A stretch of DNA of 64,000 nt. Origin: an uncultured Alistipes sp. Its GTDB lineage: Bacteria > Bacteroidota > Bacteroidia > Bacteroidales > Rikenellaceae. Below, piece after piece: positions 9,145 through 18,043 of the stretch. The notes below the pieces were generated by a model. That model was not told the origin of the DNA. It worked only from the letters and a program-made list of their open reading frames with translations, and did no database searches. A program made the translations under genes and the position numbers. Location of the stretch: the NCBI RefSeq assembly GCF_963931675.1, contig NZ_OZ007039.1, forward strand, positions 2,393,806-2,457,805, in the 5' to 3' direction. How positions within the stretch are numbered: position 1 is the first letter of the stretch; each line of letters begins with the position of its first letter.

Positions 9145-9756
9145 TTATTGGTTGGCTGTTGCCGCATCCTGTGCCGGGGCCGGCGTCACGGTTTCGGTAA
9201 TGTCGATCTCGGTGACGACCCACTGGAAGAGATCGTTGGCGCACTGGCTCTGCAACTGGCTGATCTGGGACATGTCCGTCGTGTCGGCGAGGATGGCGTT
9301 GAAGAACTGGCCCATCGTCTGATAGGTGTCGTTTACCTGCTGTGCGAAGCAGTTGTAGAAGGCCTTCTGCTGTTCGTGGTCGAGACCTGCGGGCAGAACT
9401 CCCTGTGCGACAAGCAGGTTGTAGGGGAAGATGTGGCGCATGTTGCGGGCGTCGGCGTTGAGTTCGTCGACGATCTCCGTGACGACGACCATGTCTACCG
9501 TGTCGTCGACACCCTCCATCTGGATGAACTCCACGTAGACGGGATAGGCGTTTTCGAGCGTTCCGGCGACCTGGTCGGTGAAGAGGACGAATTCGGCATC
9601 GGTCAGATCGTCGAGATAGACCATCTTGCGGTAGTCGCGCAGGGCTTCGCGCATGGCCTTGCGCTGATCGTGGTTCCACTGGTGTTGTTTGGAACAACCC
9701 GGAAAAGCTGCGGCGAAGAGTGCCAGCAGGGGCAGACAGAGGAGCAATTTTTTCAT
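9145..9756 (-). CDS. Hypothetical lipoprotein
   Basis: 203 residues. The N-terminus is a lipoprotein signal (MKKLLLCLPLLALFAAAFPGC, lipobox FPGC), so the protein should be anchored in a membrane after cleavage before Cys21. The mature part is acidic, mainly helical and rich in Gln/Asn, without a family I can name. It ends convergently with uxuA and starts divergently from the Crp-type regulator. No function is proposed. Confidence 0.75.
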   Translation of the reverse strand: MKKLLLCLPLLALFAAAFPGCSKQHQWNHDQRKAMREALRDYRKMVYLDDLTDAEFVLFTDQVAGTLENAYPVYVEFIQMEGVDDTVDMVVVTEIVDELNADARNMRHIFPYNLLVAQGVLPAGLDHEQQKAFYNCFAQQVNDTYQTMGQFFNAILADTTDMSQISQLQSQCANDLFQWVVTEIDITETVTPAPAQDAATANQ

Positions 9757-9831
9757 GCTTGTTCAGTTTTTGGTTTTACTTTGGGGGAAGAGAGCAATCC
9801 GTGTGCCAAAAAAGTCGTATCTTGTCGGCCG

Positions 9832-10392
9832 ATGGATTTCAACCGCTATATCACGGCTGCGGAGTTTTCCGCGCTGGCCGAACTCTTCCGGAGGGAGGGA
9901 CGCAGCGTCGCCTTTGCCCGCGGGGAGTCGTTTGCCTGCCAGGAGGTGCGGAACCGCCGCTGCGGCGTGGTCGAGCAGGGCGCTTTCCGCTACGTGCACC
10001 TCACCGAACGCGGCGAACGGCATGTAGTGGGCTACGCCTTTGCCGGAGAGTTCGTCGGCGACTACATCTCGATGAGCAACGGCCTGCCGGCCTGGATCGG
10101 CATCGAGGCGATGTGCGACAGCCGGGTGCTGTGCCTCGGCAACGATCGACTGGCGGCCTTCTACGCCATGGACGCCGCGCACGAACGGCTGGGCCGCACG
10201 CTGGCCGAACACCTGCTGGCCGAGATCTACGAACGCCTGCTGCAATGCTACGCCTCCACGCCGCAGGAGCGTTACGAAGCGCTGCTGCGCCGCTGCCCCG
10301 ACCTGCTGAATCTCGTTTCGTTGAAGGAACTGGCCTCCTACCTGCGGGTGCGCCCCGAGACCCTGAGCCGCATCCGGCGCCGTATCCGTTGA
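9832..10392 (+). CDS. Crp/Fnr family transcriptional regulator
   Basis: 186 residues. An N-terminal cyclic-nucleotide-binding-like fold (about 20-120, with GAFRYVHLTERGERHVVGYAF and FAGEFVGDY) is followed by a short helix-turn-helix (SLKELASYLRVRPETLSRIRR, about 165-185). The residues that bind cAMP in E. coli Crp are not evident, so the ligand is unknown. ATG 9832 was chosen because the longer frame upstream runs antisense through the lipoprotein gene. A weak -7-like TATCTTG lies just upstream. Confidence 0.82.
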   Translation: MDFNRYITAAEFSALAELFRREGRSVAFARGESFACQEVRNRRCGVVEQGAFRYVHLTERGERHVVGYAFAGEFVGDYISMSNGLPAWIGIEAMCDSRVLCLGNDRLAAFYAMDAAHERLGRTLAEHLLAEIYERLLQCYASTPQERYEALLRRCPDLLNLVSLKELASYLRVRPETLSRIRRRIR

Positions 10393-10463
10393 AGCCCGGC
10401 AGGGTATCCGTTGACCCTCCGGTTTTCTTGATTTCGGTCAAGGCTTTTCCGAAGCATTCACCC

Positions 10464-10471
10464 TACCTTTG
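10464..10471 (+). promoter_or_regulatory. -7 box very close to the start codon of the SDR gene
   Basis: TACCTTTG ends only five bases before the ATG at 10477. Transcription would begin at or next to the start codon, so the mRNA may be leaderless or nearly so. No good -33 element is seen. Confidence 0.55.
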
Positions 10472-10476
10472 CTTCC

Positions 10477-11193
10477 ATGAAACAGGCTCTTGTAATCGGG
10501 GCTTCGTCCGGGATCGGGCGGGGCCTTGCCGGGCGGCTTGCAGCCGCCGGGTGGCGGGTCGGGGTGGTCGGACGGCGCGAGGCGCTGCTCCGCGAACTGG
10601 CGGCGACAGCCCCCGCGAATATGTTGTATGCCGTGGCGGATGTCGCGCAACCCGCCGCGTGCATCGCCGCACTGACGGCGCTGGTGGAACGGATGGGCGG
10701 CATGGACCTCTGCGTGGTCTGCTCCGGGACGGGCGAACTGAACCCGGCGCTCGACTTTGTGCTCGAAGAACCGGCCATCCGGACCAACGTCCTGGGGTGG
10801 ACGGCCGTAACCGACTGGGCCTACGGCTGGTTCGAGCGCCGGGGCGGGGGACATTTTGCGGTCGTCACGTCGGTCGGCGGTTTGCGCGGCAGTGGGGCAG
10901 CCCCGGCCTACAACGCCTCGAAGGCCTACCAGATCAACTATGCCGAAGGCTTGCGCCAGCGGGCTGCGAAATCCGCTTCGGGGGTCCGGGTAACCGACAT
11001 CCGTCCGGGGCTGGTCGATACGGCGATGGCCAAGGGCGAGGGGCTTTTCTGGGTGATGCCCGTCGACCGGGTGGTGGATCAGATGCTGCGGGCTTTGCGC
11101 CGGGGAGGCCGAGTGGCGGTTGTTACGCGCCGTTGGCGTGTGGCGGCGTGGTTGCTCCGGCTGCTGCCCGAATCGTTGTATCTCAAACTGTAA
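10477..11193 (+). CDS. SDR family NAD(P)-dependent oxidoreductase
   Basis: 238 residues. The nucleotide site is GASSGIGRGL (8-17) and the active site has Tyr145-x3-Lys149 (YNASK). The arginine pair in VVGRREALLREL after the second strand suggests NADPH preference, as in many fatty-acyl or ketone reductases. The hydrophobic C-terminus (AAWLLRLLPESLYL) may touch the membrane. Seven bases separate it from the next gene, a small membrane protein, so the two are probably co-transcribed. Substrate unknown. Confidence 0.85.
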   Translation: MKQALVIGASSGIGRGLAGRLAAAGWRVGVVGRREALLRELAATAPANMLYAVADVAQPAACIAALTALVERMGGMDLCVVCSGTGELNPALDFVLEEPAIRTNVLGWTAVTDWAYGWFERRGGGHFAVVTSVGGLRGSGAAPAYNASKAYQINYAEGLRQRAAKSASGVRVTDIRPGLVDTAMAKGEGLFWVMPVDRVVDQMLRALRRGGRVAVVTRRWRVAAWLLRLLPESLYLKL

Positions 11194-11199
11194 ACGGTT

Positions 11200-11589
11200 A
11201 TGAACGGATGGTTTCTGGCGGCCGGAGCCTTGCTGCTCGTCGCCTTCTTCGTACACACGTTCGCCGGGAACCGGCTGTATGCTGCGGCCCGGCCCGATCG
11301 GACGTCATCCCGGGCCTATGATGCCTGGCTGATGGGGCGCTGCGGCATGCAGATGATCGGGGTGGATCTGTTGCTGGCCGCCGGGTTTCTGTTGGCGGAC
11401 GGTGCCGGTGTGATCCCTCGCTCCCGGGGGCTGGAACTCTTCCTTTTGCTGACTTACGGCGGCTGGACGGCGGGATGGCTTCTGTCGCTGGCGGCCGAAC
11501 GGTCGGAAGTCCGGCATTATCGGCGGTTGCGGCAATGGGCGCTTTTCGGGGTGGTCGCCCTGTTGGTCGGAATCGGAATCTTCCGATGA
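11200..11589 (+). CDS. Small integral membrane protein, function unknown
   Basis: 129 residues with about four hydrophobic helices (near 3-21, 48-66, 80-97 and 111-127) and Arg-rich loops. No recognisable family. It follows the SDR by seven bases, which suggests a shared transcript. The gene ends before a bidirectional terminator hairpin. Confidence 0.7.
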   Translation: MNGWFLAAGALLLVAFFVHTFAGNRLYAAARPDRTSSRAYDAWLMGRCGMQMIGVDLLLAAGFLLADGAGVIPRSRGLELFLLLTYGGWTAGWLLSLAAERSEVRHYRRLRQWALFGVVALLVGIGIFR

Positions 11590-11603
11590 GAAGGACCTGA
11601 CAT

Positions 11604-11643
11604 GAAAAGGAGGACCGGAATATAGATTCCGGCCCTCCTTTCT
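11604..11643. terminator. Bidirectional terminator hairpin
   Basis: An A-run, a long stem (arms about 11605-11622 and 11626-11642, one bulge each) and a T-run lie between two convergent genes. A 9-C tract follows at 11684-11692, just past the galM stop codon. Confidence 0.75.
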
Positions 11644-11702
11644 GATCGGTTCGGGGATCTCGCGCTCTGTTTCGGGGTTCTTACCCCCCCCCTTCCTCCG
11701 CA

Positions 11703-12758
11703 TCAGCAGGTGCCGAAGCGGAAGACGATCTTCTGGCAGTAGAACTCGTCGGGGTGGAGCAGCGGCGAGGGGAACTCCGGATGGTTCACGGCGTCGGGGT
11801 AGTTCTGGCACTCGATCGCCACTCCGGCGTAATCCTCGTAACGGCCTCCGGATTTCGTCTCGGGACACCCGCCTGCGAGCCAATTTCCGGTGTAGACCAT
11901 CACGCTGGGCTGCGACGTCAGGACCGTCACCGTGCGGCCCGATTTCGGCTCGCGCAGCGTGCCCGCTTCACCCAGAATGCCGGGCTTCCAACCGTCGATC
12001 ACGAACGGGTGGTCATACCCCTTGAAGTCGCGGATGTGGTTGAACTCCGCGTCGATGCCCGGCCGGAACGAACGGAATGCACGAAAATCCTGCGGCGTGC
12101 CCTCCACGTCGAGCATCCGGCCCGTCGGGATCTGCTTGTCGTTCATCTCCAGCACCTTCGAGCAGTTCAACTGCAGTTCGTGGTCGAGCACCGAACCGCT
12201 TGCTTCGCCCGCGAGGTTGAAGTAGACGTGGTTCGTGAGGTTCACGACGGTCGTCTGCGAGGTCTTGGCCTTGTAGGTGATTTCCAGGGCGTTGTCGTCG
12301 TCGAAGTCGAACACCGCCTCGACATACAGCTCGCCGGGATAGCCCTGGTCGCCGTCCTCCGACGTAAGGGCCATCACCACGCGGTTGGTCTCCACGCGGC
12401 TCTCCCAGACGCGGTTGGCGAAGTTCTTCGTCCCGCCGTGGAGGTGGTTCACGCCGTTGTTGATTTCGAGGCGGTACTCCTTGCCGTCGACCGTCATGCG
12501 CCCGAAAGCGATGCGGTTGGCGCAGCGCCCGACGCTCTTTCCCGAGGCGGCCCCGTCGAAGAAGTAGCCTTCGGGATGTTTGTAGCCCAGCACGACATCG
12601 GCCATGCGGCCCTCGCGGTCGGGCATCTTCACGGAGACGATCGCCGCTCCGAAGTTTGACAGCTGCACCTCGGCACCCTTGTCGTTGCGCAGCGTGTAGA
12701 GGATGATCGCCTCACCCTCGGGGGTCATGCCCCATACGTTCTGTTCAATACTTACCAT
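11703..12758 (-). CDS. galM: Aldose 1-epimerase (galactose mutarotase)
   Basis: 351 residues from ATG 12758. Family landmarks are NRIAFGRM, the substrate histidine in NNGVNHLHGG, NLTNHVYFNLAG and the catalytic glutamate in YAGVAIECQNYPDAVNHPEFP. It interconverts alpha and beta anomers of aldoses in the cytosol. A longer frame reaches 12878, but those extra codons lie antisense-free inside the gltX gene in another frame and give low-complexity residues, so they were rejected. It lies 40 bases after gltX on the same strand. Confidence 0.95.
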   Translation of the reverse strand: MVSIEQNVWGMTPEGEAIILYTLRNDKGAEVQLSNFGAAIVSVKMPDREGRMADVVLGYKHPEGYFFDGAASGKSVGRCANRIAFGRMTVDGKEYRLEINNGVNHLHGGTKNFANRVWESRVETNRVVMALTSEDGDQGYPGELYVEAVFDFDDDNALEITYKAKTSQTTVVNLTNHVYFNLAGEASGSVLDHELQLNCSKVLEMNDKQIPTGRMLDVEGTPQDFRAFRSFRPGIDAEFNHIRDFKGYDHPFVIDGWKPGILGEAGTLREPKSGRTVTVLTSQPSVMVYTGNWLAGGCPETKSGGRYEDYAGVAIECQNYPDAVNHPEFPSPLLHPDEFYCQKIVFRFGTC

Positions 12759-12798
12759 GTTCCGTGTAGTTTTAGATTCGTTCGTGTTTCCGGGGAAG

Positions 12799-14340
12799 CT
12801 ATTCGACCGGGGGCAGCACTTCGAGGATGCGGTCGATGCGGCGCAGGCACTCCTCCTTGCCGATGAAGGCCGTGACATCGTACATCCCGGGGCCCTTTCC
12901 GGCCCCCACCAGGGCCAGTCGCAGCGTGTTCATCACCTGCCCCATGCCGTAGCCCTTCTCCTCGATCCAGGCGTGGACGATGCGTTCGGTGTTTTCGAGC
13001 GAGAAGTCGTCGATCGAGGCAAGGACTTCGCGCACCTCGCGCAGGATCGCCGGGTTCTGCCCCTTCCAGTACTTGCGGGTCTGCTTCTCCTCGTATTCGG
13101 TCGGCGCCACGAAGAAGAACGACGTCAGGTCCCACAGGTCGGTGATGAACGTCGCGCGCTCCTTCATGATCCCGGCGGCCTTGCCGGCCAGCTCGTCCGA
13201 TACCTCGATGCCGTGCCCGCGCAGGATCGGCTGGTAGAGCGCGGCCAGTTCGGCGTCGGTCTTGTGGTGCATGTACTGGGCGTTGAACCACTTGGCCTTG
13301 TCGGGCTGGAAGCGGGCGCCGGATTTCGAGACGCGTTCCAGCGAGAAGCTGTCGATGAGCTCCTGCATCGAGAAGATCTCCTGCTCGGTGCCGGGGTTCC
13401 AGCCCAGGAGCGCCAGCATGTTGATGAACGCCTCGGGGAAATAGCCGTCCTCGCGGTATCCGCGGGCCGTCTCGCCCGTCGTGGGGGATTTCCAGAAGAG
13501 CGGGAAGACGGGGAAGCCCATCTTGTCGCCGTCGCGCTTCGAGAGTTTTCCGCCGCCCGTGGGTTTGAGCAGCAGCGGGAGGTGTGCGAAGGCGGGTTGC
13601 GAATCCTCCCACCCGAAGGCCTTGTAGAGCAGGTAGTGGAGCGGCAGCGAGGGGAGCCACTCTTCGCCGCGGATGACATGCGAAACCTCCATCAGGTGGT
13701 CGTCGACGATGTTGGCGAGGTGGTAGGTCGGCAGGGCGTCGGCCGACTTGTAGAGGACCTTGTCGTCGAGTGTCGAGGTGTTGACCTCGACGTGTCCGCG
13801 GATCAGGTCGTCCATCTCGACCAGCTGGTTTTCAGGCATCTTGAAGCGGATGACCCACTGGTCGCCGCGGTCGATGCGGGCGCGAACCTCCTCGGCGGGG
13901 AGCGCCAGCGAGGTGGCCAGCTTCTCACGCACGGTGTAGTTGTAGGCGAAGGCCTCGCCGCGGGCTTCGGCCTCCTTGCGCAGGGCATCGAGCTCCTCGG
14001 CCGAATCGAAGGCGTAGTAGGCCCATCCGGCCTCGACGAGCTGCAGGGCGTATTTGAGGTAGATTCCGCGGCGTTCGCTCTGGCGGTAGGGGGCGTGGGG
14101 GCCTCCGGCCCCGACACCCTCGTCGATCTCGATGCCGCACCACTTGAGCGACTCCATGATATACTCTTCGGCGCCGGGTACGAAGCGCTGCGAGTCGGTA
14201 TCCTCGATGCGGAGGATCATCGTGCCCCCGTGCTGACGGGCGAAGAGGTAGTTGTAGAGTGCCGTGCGGACGCCTCCGATGTGGAGCGGTCCGGTGGGGC
14301 TGGGTGCGAAGCGCACCCGGACAGGTCTTTTCATGGACAT
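12799..14340 (-). CDS. gltX: Glutamyl-tRNA synthetase
   Basis: 513 residues, normal for GluRS. The class I signatures are present: HIGH-type [11 protein letters not shown] near residue 15 and KMSKS-type [30 protein letters not shown] at the N-terminus is typical. ATG 14340 and a second ATG two codons later are equally possible starts. It charges tRNA-Glu and is essential. Confidence 0.97.
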   Translation of the reverse strand: MSMKRPVRVRFAPSPTGPLHIGGVRTALYNYLFARQHGGTMILRIEDTDSQRFVPGAEEYIMESLKWCGIEIDEGVGAGGPHAPYRQSERRGIYLKYALQLVEAGWAYYAFDSAEELDALRKEAEARGEAFAYNYTVREKLATSLALPAEEVRARIDRGDQWVIRFKMPENQLVEMDDLIRGHVEVNTSTLDDKVLYKSADALPTYHLANIVDDHLMEVSHVIRGEEWLPSLPLHYLLYKAFGWEDSQPAFAHLPLLLKPTGGGKLSKRDGDKMGFPVFPLFWKSPTTGETARGYREDGYFPEAFINMLALLGWNPGTEQEIFSMQELIDSFSLERVSKSGARFQPDKAKWFNAQYMHHKTDAELAALYQPILRGHGIEVSDELAGKAAGIMKERATFITDLWDLTSFFFVAPTEYEEKQTRKYWKGQNPAILREVREVLASIDDFSLENTERIVHAWIEEKGYGMGQVMNTLRLALVGAGKGPGMYDVTAFIGKEECLRRIDRILEVLPPVE

Positions 14341-14428
14341 TTATGTTGTTTTTGTCGTTTTCTTGTTTCTCATGGGCGGTCCGCAGAGCCTCCTTGTTTT
14401 CGGGAAGCCGGGTTCGGACCGCCTCCGG

Positions 14429-15163
14429 CTATTTCACCCGGTATTCGATCCGCATGGTGATGCGGGCCTTCTTGTTGCGGCTGGAGGTGTTGAACGAGCC
14501 TCCGGCCGAGAACTCCTCGTTGGTGTTGGCTCCGGTGATCTGGAAGACGCCCATGCGGGCCGAAGCGACGCGTCCGATCTTCGTCCCGGCATTCACGGCG
14601 ATCTTCTCGGCGCGCATCCGGGCGTCGGCCGACGCGGTCTCGATCAGTCCCATCTTCACGTCGTCGAGCTTCGTGTAGTAGTAGTCCGGGGCATAGGCTT
14701 CGATCGAGACGCCCTGGGCGATGAGCGATGAGATTTCGCGCGAGATGGTTTCGACGCGCTCCACGTCCCGCGATTCGACCGTGAAGCGCTGCCGCAGCTG
14801 GTAGCCGCGGAAGCGTTCGCCGGCCCAGTTGCCGTTGGCGTTGTAGACCGGGTCGAACTGCTTGTCGACGTTGACGAACTCGAAGACCACGGCATCGGCC
14901 GGAAGTCCCTGTTTTTCGAGGTATTGCTGGACCTTGGCCTTGCTCTGTTCGATCTGGGCATATCCGGCTGCGACCTGCTGGGCTTCGGCCGTGATGGTGC
15001 CCGACCAGACGATCAGATCCGATGTGAATTCCGTCTCGCCCAATCCCGTCACGACGATCGTGTCCTGCGAACGGTATTTGTAGGTGTAGGCGCGTGCGAG
15101 CACGGCGGCGCAGATGATGGCTGCAATTCCCAAAAGGAGATACTTCGCGTTTTTCATGGTCAA
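14429..15163 (-). CDS. SIMPL (DUF541) domain protein
   Basis: 244 residues with one N-terminal hydrophobic segment (YLLLGIAAIICAAVLARAY), probably an uncleaved signal anchor, so the rest faces the periplasm. The body matches the SIMPL/DUF541 fold: ITVTGxGE-like IVVTGLGETEFTSD, GYQLRQRFTVES, and a C-terminal AEKIAVNAGTKIGRVASA. Family function is poorly defined. The first two methionines (15163 and 15157) are both plausible starts. Confidence 0.85.
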   Translation of the reverse strand: MTMKNAKYLLLGIAAIICAAVLARAYTYKYRSQDTIVVTGLGETEFTSDLIVWSGTITAEAQQVAAGYAQIEQSKAKVQQYLEKQGLPADAVVFEFVNVDKQFDPVYNANGNWAGERFRGYQLRQRFTVESRDVERVETISREISSLIAQGVSIEAYAPDYYYTKLDDVKMGLIETASADARMRAEKIAVNAGTKIGRVASARMGVFQITGANTNEEFSAGGSFNTSSRNKKARITMRIEYRVK

Positions 15164-15230
15164 CCGGTTTTTCAGTTACGTTTTTTCGTGTTTCTTTCTC
15201 TCGTTCTGTTTTTCATTCACCCTTTCGTCC

Positions 15231-15286
15231 CATTCTCCATTCTCCACTCTCCATTCTCCACTCTCCACTCTCCACTCTCCACTCTC
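15231..15286. repeat. Eight tandem copies of a 7-bp unit (CAYTCTC)
   Basis: Eight perfect-length 7-bp units, alternating CATTCTC and CACTCTC, lie 24 bases past the ychF stop codon. They are followed by a 9-C tract at 15297-15305. The array is intergenic, between ychF and the SIMPL gene. Confidence 0.9.
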
Positions 15287-15310
15287 ACTTCGCTCACCCC
15301 CCCCCTCGGA

Positions 15311-16411
15311 TCAGACGTTAAAGAGGAAGTGCATGATGTCGCCGTCCTGAACGACATACTCCTTGCCTTCGATTCCGATTTTTCCGGCGTCGCGGCAGGC
15401 CTTTTCGGATCCGAGCGTCACGTAGTCGTCGTACTTGATGACCTCGGCGCGGATGAATCCCTTCTCGAAGTCGGTGTGGATGATGCCGGCGGTCTGCGGG
15501 GCCTTCATGCCGCGGGAATAGGTCCAGGCACGGGTTTCGTCGGCTCCGGTGGTGAAGAAGGTTTCGAGGTTGAGGAGCTTGTAGGCGGCCTTGATCAGCC
15601 GGGCCACGCCCGACTCTTCGAGTCCGAGGTCTTCGAGGAACATCTGCCGCTCCTCGTAACTCTCCAGTTCGGCGATGTCGGCTTCGGTGGCCGCTGCGAT
15701 GACAAGCATTTCGGCCTTTTCGTCGGCGATGGCCTTGCGCACGGCCTCGGTGTATGCGTTTCCGGTGGCGGCACTCTTCTCATCGACGTTGCAGACGTAG
15801 AGCACGGGCTTGTCGGTCAGCAGGTTGAGATCGGCAACCAGCTTGCGGTCCTCCTTTTCGAGCTCCACGGTGCGGGCCGAACGCCCCTGCTCCAGCACGG
15901 CCTTGTACTGCAGGAGGAGTTCTACGGCGCGTTTGGCACTCTTGTCGCCTCCCGAGGTGGCCTGTTTCTGGGTTTTGGCCAGGCGGTTCTCGACGGTTTC
16001 GAGGTCCTTCAGCTGGAGTTCGGTATCGATGATCTCCTTGTCGCGCACGGGGTCGATCGACCCGTCGACATGGGTGATGTTTCCGTTGTCGAAACAACGC
16101 AACACGTGGATGATGGCGTTTGTGTTGCGGATGTTTCCGAGGAACTTGTTGCCGAGCCCTTCGCCTTTGGAGGCGCCCTTGACCAGTCCGGCGATGTCGA
16201 CGATCTCGATGGTCGTGGGGACGACCCGCTTGGGGTTGTCGATTTCGGCCAGGCGGATCAGCCGCTGGTCGGGGACGGTGATGACGCCCACGTTGGGTTC
16301 GATGGTGCAGAAGGGGAAGTTGGCCGCCTGCGCCTTCGCGTTGGAGAGGCAGTTGAAAAGCGTCGACTTGCCCACGTTCGGCAAACCGACGATGCCGCAT
16401 TGTAATGCCAT
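15311..16411 (-). CDS. ychF: Redox-regulated ATPase/GTPase YchF
   Basis: 366 residues, the standard length. It has the P-loop GLPNVGKST (about 8-16), the NPKRVVPTTIEIVDIAGLVKGAS switch region, and the C-terminal TGS domain ending in VVQDGDIMHFLFNV. YchF (OLA1) is a ribosome-associated P-loop NTPase that prefers ATP and is linked to stress responses. Its promoter (-7 TATCTTTG on the minus strand at 16440-16447) diverges from that of the next gene. Confidence 0.97.
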   Translation of the reverse strand: MALQCGIVGLPNVGKSTLFNCLSNAKAQAANFPFCTIEPNVGVITVPDQRLIRLAEIDNPKRVVPTTIEIVDIAGLVKGASKGEGLGNKFLGNIRNTNAIIHVLRCFDNGNITHVDGSIDPVRDKEIIDTELQLKDLETVENRLAKTQKQATSGGDKSAKRAVELLLQYKAVLEQGRSARTVELEKEDRKLVADLNLLTDKPVLYVCNVDEKSAATGNAYTEAVRKAIADEKAEMLVIAAATEADIAELESYEERQMFLEDLGLEESGVARLIKAAYKLLNLETFFTTGADETRAWTYSRGMKAPQTAGIIHTDFEKGFIRAEVIKYDDYVTLGSEKACRDAGKIGIEGKEYVVQDGDIMHFLFNV

Positions 16412-16439
16412 GTATTTCGGGTTTTTGATATTCGCAGCG

Positions 16440-16560
16440 CAAAGATAGTGAATTTTATCGGAGTTGCGCCCCTTTGCGGGGGTGAAAATCGTCCGGCGGG
16501 GCGTTGTGGAAAATTATCCCGGGGATTGTTTTGCCGAACGGAGGTTTATGCGTATCTTTG
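16440..16560. promoter_or_regulatory. Divergent promoters for ychF and the Pro/Glu-rich gene
   Basis: Leftward: TATCTTTG on the minus strand at 16440-16447. Rightward: TTG (16531-16533), 19-nt spacer, TATCTTTG (16553-16560), 21 bases before ATG 16582. The rightward pair is a full consensus match; the leftward one lacks a clear -33. Confidence 0.75.
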
Positions 16561-16581
16561 AAGGTCTAAACTGAACAGACA

Positions 16582-18039
16582 ATGGATTGGAACACCATAC
16601 AGGAGGAACTGCGACGGCTCACGACGCTGGTCGACGGGTGGTCGGCGGCGGGTGAGATTCCGGACGTGGAGCGCGACCTGGCGCTGGAGAAATTGCGGAG
16701 GCTTTATGAGACGCTACGCTTTGCCGATCCGGCCCCGGCACCTTCGGATGAGCCGATAGCCGCCGATTCCCGGGACGGGGACCTTTCCGAATCGATTGAT
16801 TTGGGGGAGGTGCTTTCGCTGGACGGATTCCCGGATTTCGGGGACCCGGATGAGGGCCCGGAGAGCCCGGATGAAATGCCGGAGATGCCGGCTTCGGACT
16901 CGGCTGCGGAGCCGATTGCCGCTCCGGCGGAAGAACGGGCTGAAGAACCTTCCGGAGTACCCGCTGGGGAGTCTTTTGAAACGCTTGGAGAGGAGTCGCT
17001 TCCGGTTTCGGAGCCGACCCTCGAACCGGAACCTGCGCCGATGTCCGAACCGGCCCCGATCTCTGAGCCCGAGCCCAAACCCGAACCCAGACCCGAATCC
17101 GAATCGGTCTCGGCTGAACTCCCGGAGCCCGCTCCCGAAGCGGCCCCGATCTCTGAGCCCGAGCCCGAACTCAAATCCGAATCCGAACCCGAATCCGAAC
17201 CGGCCCCGACAACGACTCCGGGACCTGCACCGACGACGACACCTGAGCCGAAAACCTCCCACCATGGAGCGCCGACGCTGTTCGGTCCGGAGGACGAAGC
17301 GCTGGTCCGCCATCGGCACAAGCAGCGGGTGATCATGTCGCTGTACGATCCGAACCCGACTGTGGAGACGATCCCGGCGGCACCCCGCCATTCGGATGCG
17401 CAGACCGTTCCGCATGGCGGTCCGACCCCGATGCCCGGGTCTTCGCAACCGCGGGTCGTGCCGTCTTCGGCTGTTTCACAGACGCCCGATCCGCTGGCGG
17501 GCGCTCCGATCCCGGAGCCTCCGATCTTCGAGGCCACCACCTCGGCGGCCCCCGAATCCGCCGAGGGTTGCAATGCTGATCCGGCTGCCCCGACTTCCGG
17601 AATTCCGGAGCTTCCGACCCCGGCTGCGACGATGGAATCCATTCCCGATGCGGCTTCGGCGTTCCGGATGCCCGCGGCGGATGGTGCGGGAAACGGTCTG
17701 CCGACCCTGCAGGGGGGGACTGTGCTGGGTGAAGTGATCAACCACGACGTGCAGACACTGGCCGATACGCTTGCCCGGCCGCATGACGTGGCCTCGGAAC
17801 TGCGGCGCAGCGAACCCGTGACGGATCTTCGGAAGGCACTGGGCCTGAATGATCGGTTCCTGCTGATCCGCGACCTGTTCGGCGGCGACGGCGAGGCCTG
17901 CGAGCGGGCCCTCGATACGCTCAACGGCTTCGAGGATCTGGACGACTGCATGATCTTCATTGCGGAGCACTACGCCTGGAATCCCAATTCCGACGGGGCG
18001 AAGCTGCTGATGGAGCTTCTCGAACGCAAATTCGCTTGA
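16582..18039 (+). CDS. Protein with a long Pro/Glu-rich disordered middle, function unknown
   Basis: 485 residues in three parts. Residues 1-50 form a helical segment (WNTIQEELRRLTTLVDGWSA). Residues about 50-370 are low complexity, with Pro-Glu and Ser-Glu-Pro repeats, and should be disordered. The last 100 residues are a predicted helical domain (TDLRKALGLNDRFLLIRDLFGGDGEACERALD), which is the conserved-looking part. There is no signal peptide, so it is probably cytosolic. It sits four bases before rsmI and is probably co-transcribed. I cannot name a family. Confidence 0.8.
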   Translation: MDWNTIQEELRRLTTLVDGWSAAGEIPDVERDLALEKLRRLYETLRFADPAPAPSDEPIAADSRDGDLSESIDLGEVLSLDGFPDFGDPDEGPESPDEMPEMPASDSAAEPIAAPAEERAEEPSGVPAGESFETLGEESLPVSEPTLEPEPAPMSEPAPISEPEPKPEPRPESESVSAELPEPAPEAAPISEPEPELKSESEPESEPAPTTTPGPAPTTTPEPKTSHHGAPTLFGPEDEALVRHRHKQRVIMSLYDPNPTVETIPAAPRHSDAQTVPHGGPTPMPGSSQPRVVPSSAVSQTPDPLAGAPIPEPPIFEATTSAAPESAEGCNADPAAPTSGIPELPTPAATMESIPDAASAFRMPAADGAGNGLPTLQGGTVLGEVINHDVQTLADTLARPHDVASELRRSEPVTDLRKALGLNDRFLLIRDLFGGDGEACERALDTLNGFEDLDDCMIFIAEHYAWNPNSDGAKLLMELLERKFA

Positions 18040-18043
18040 CGGC

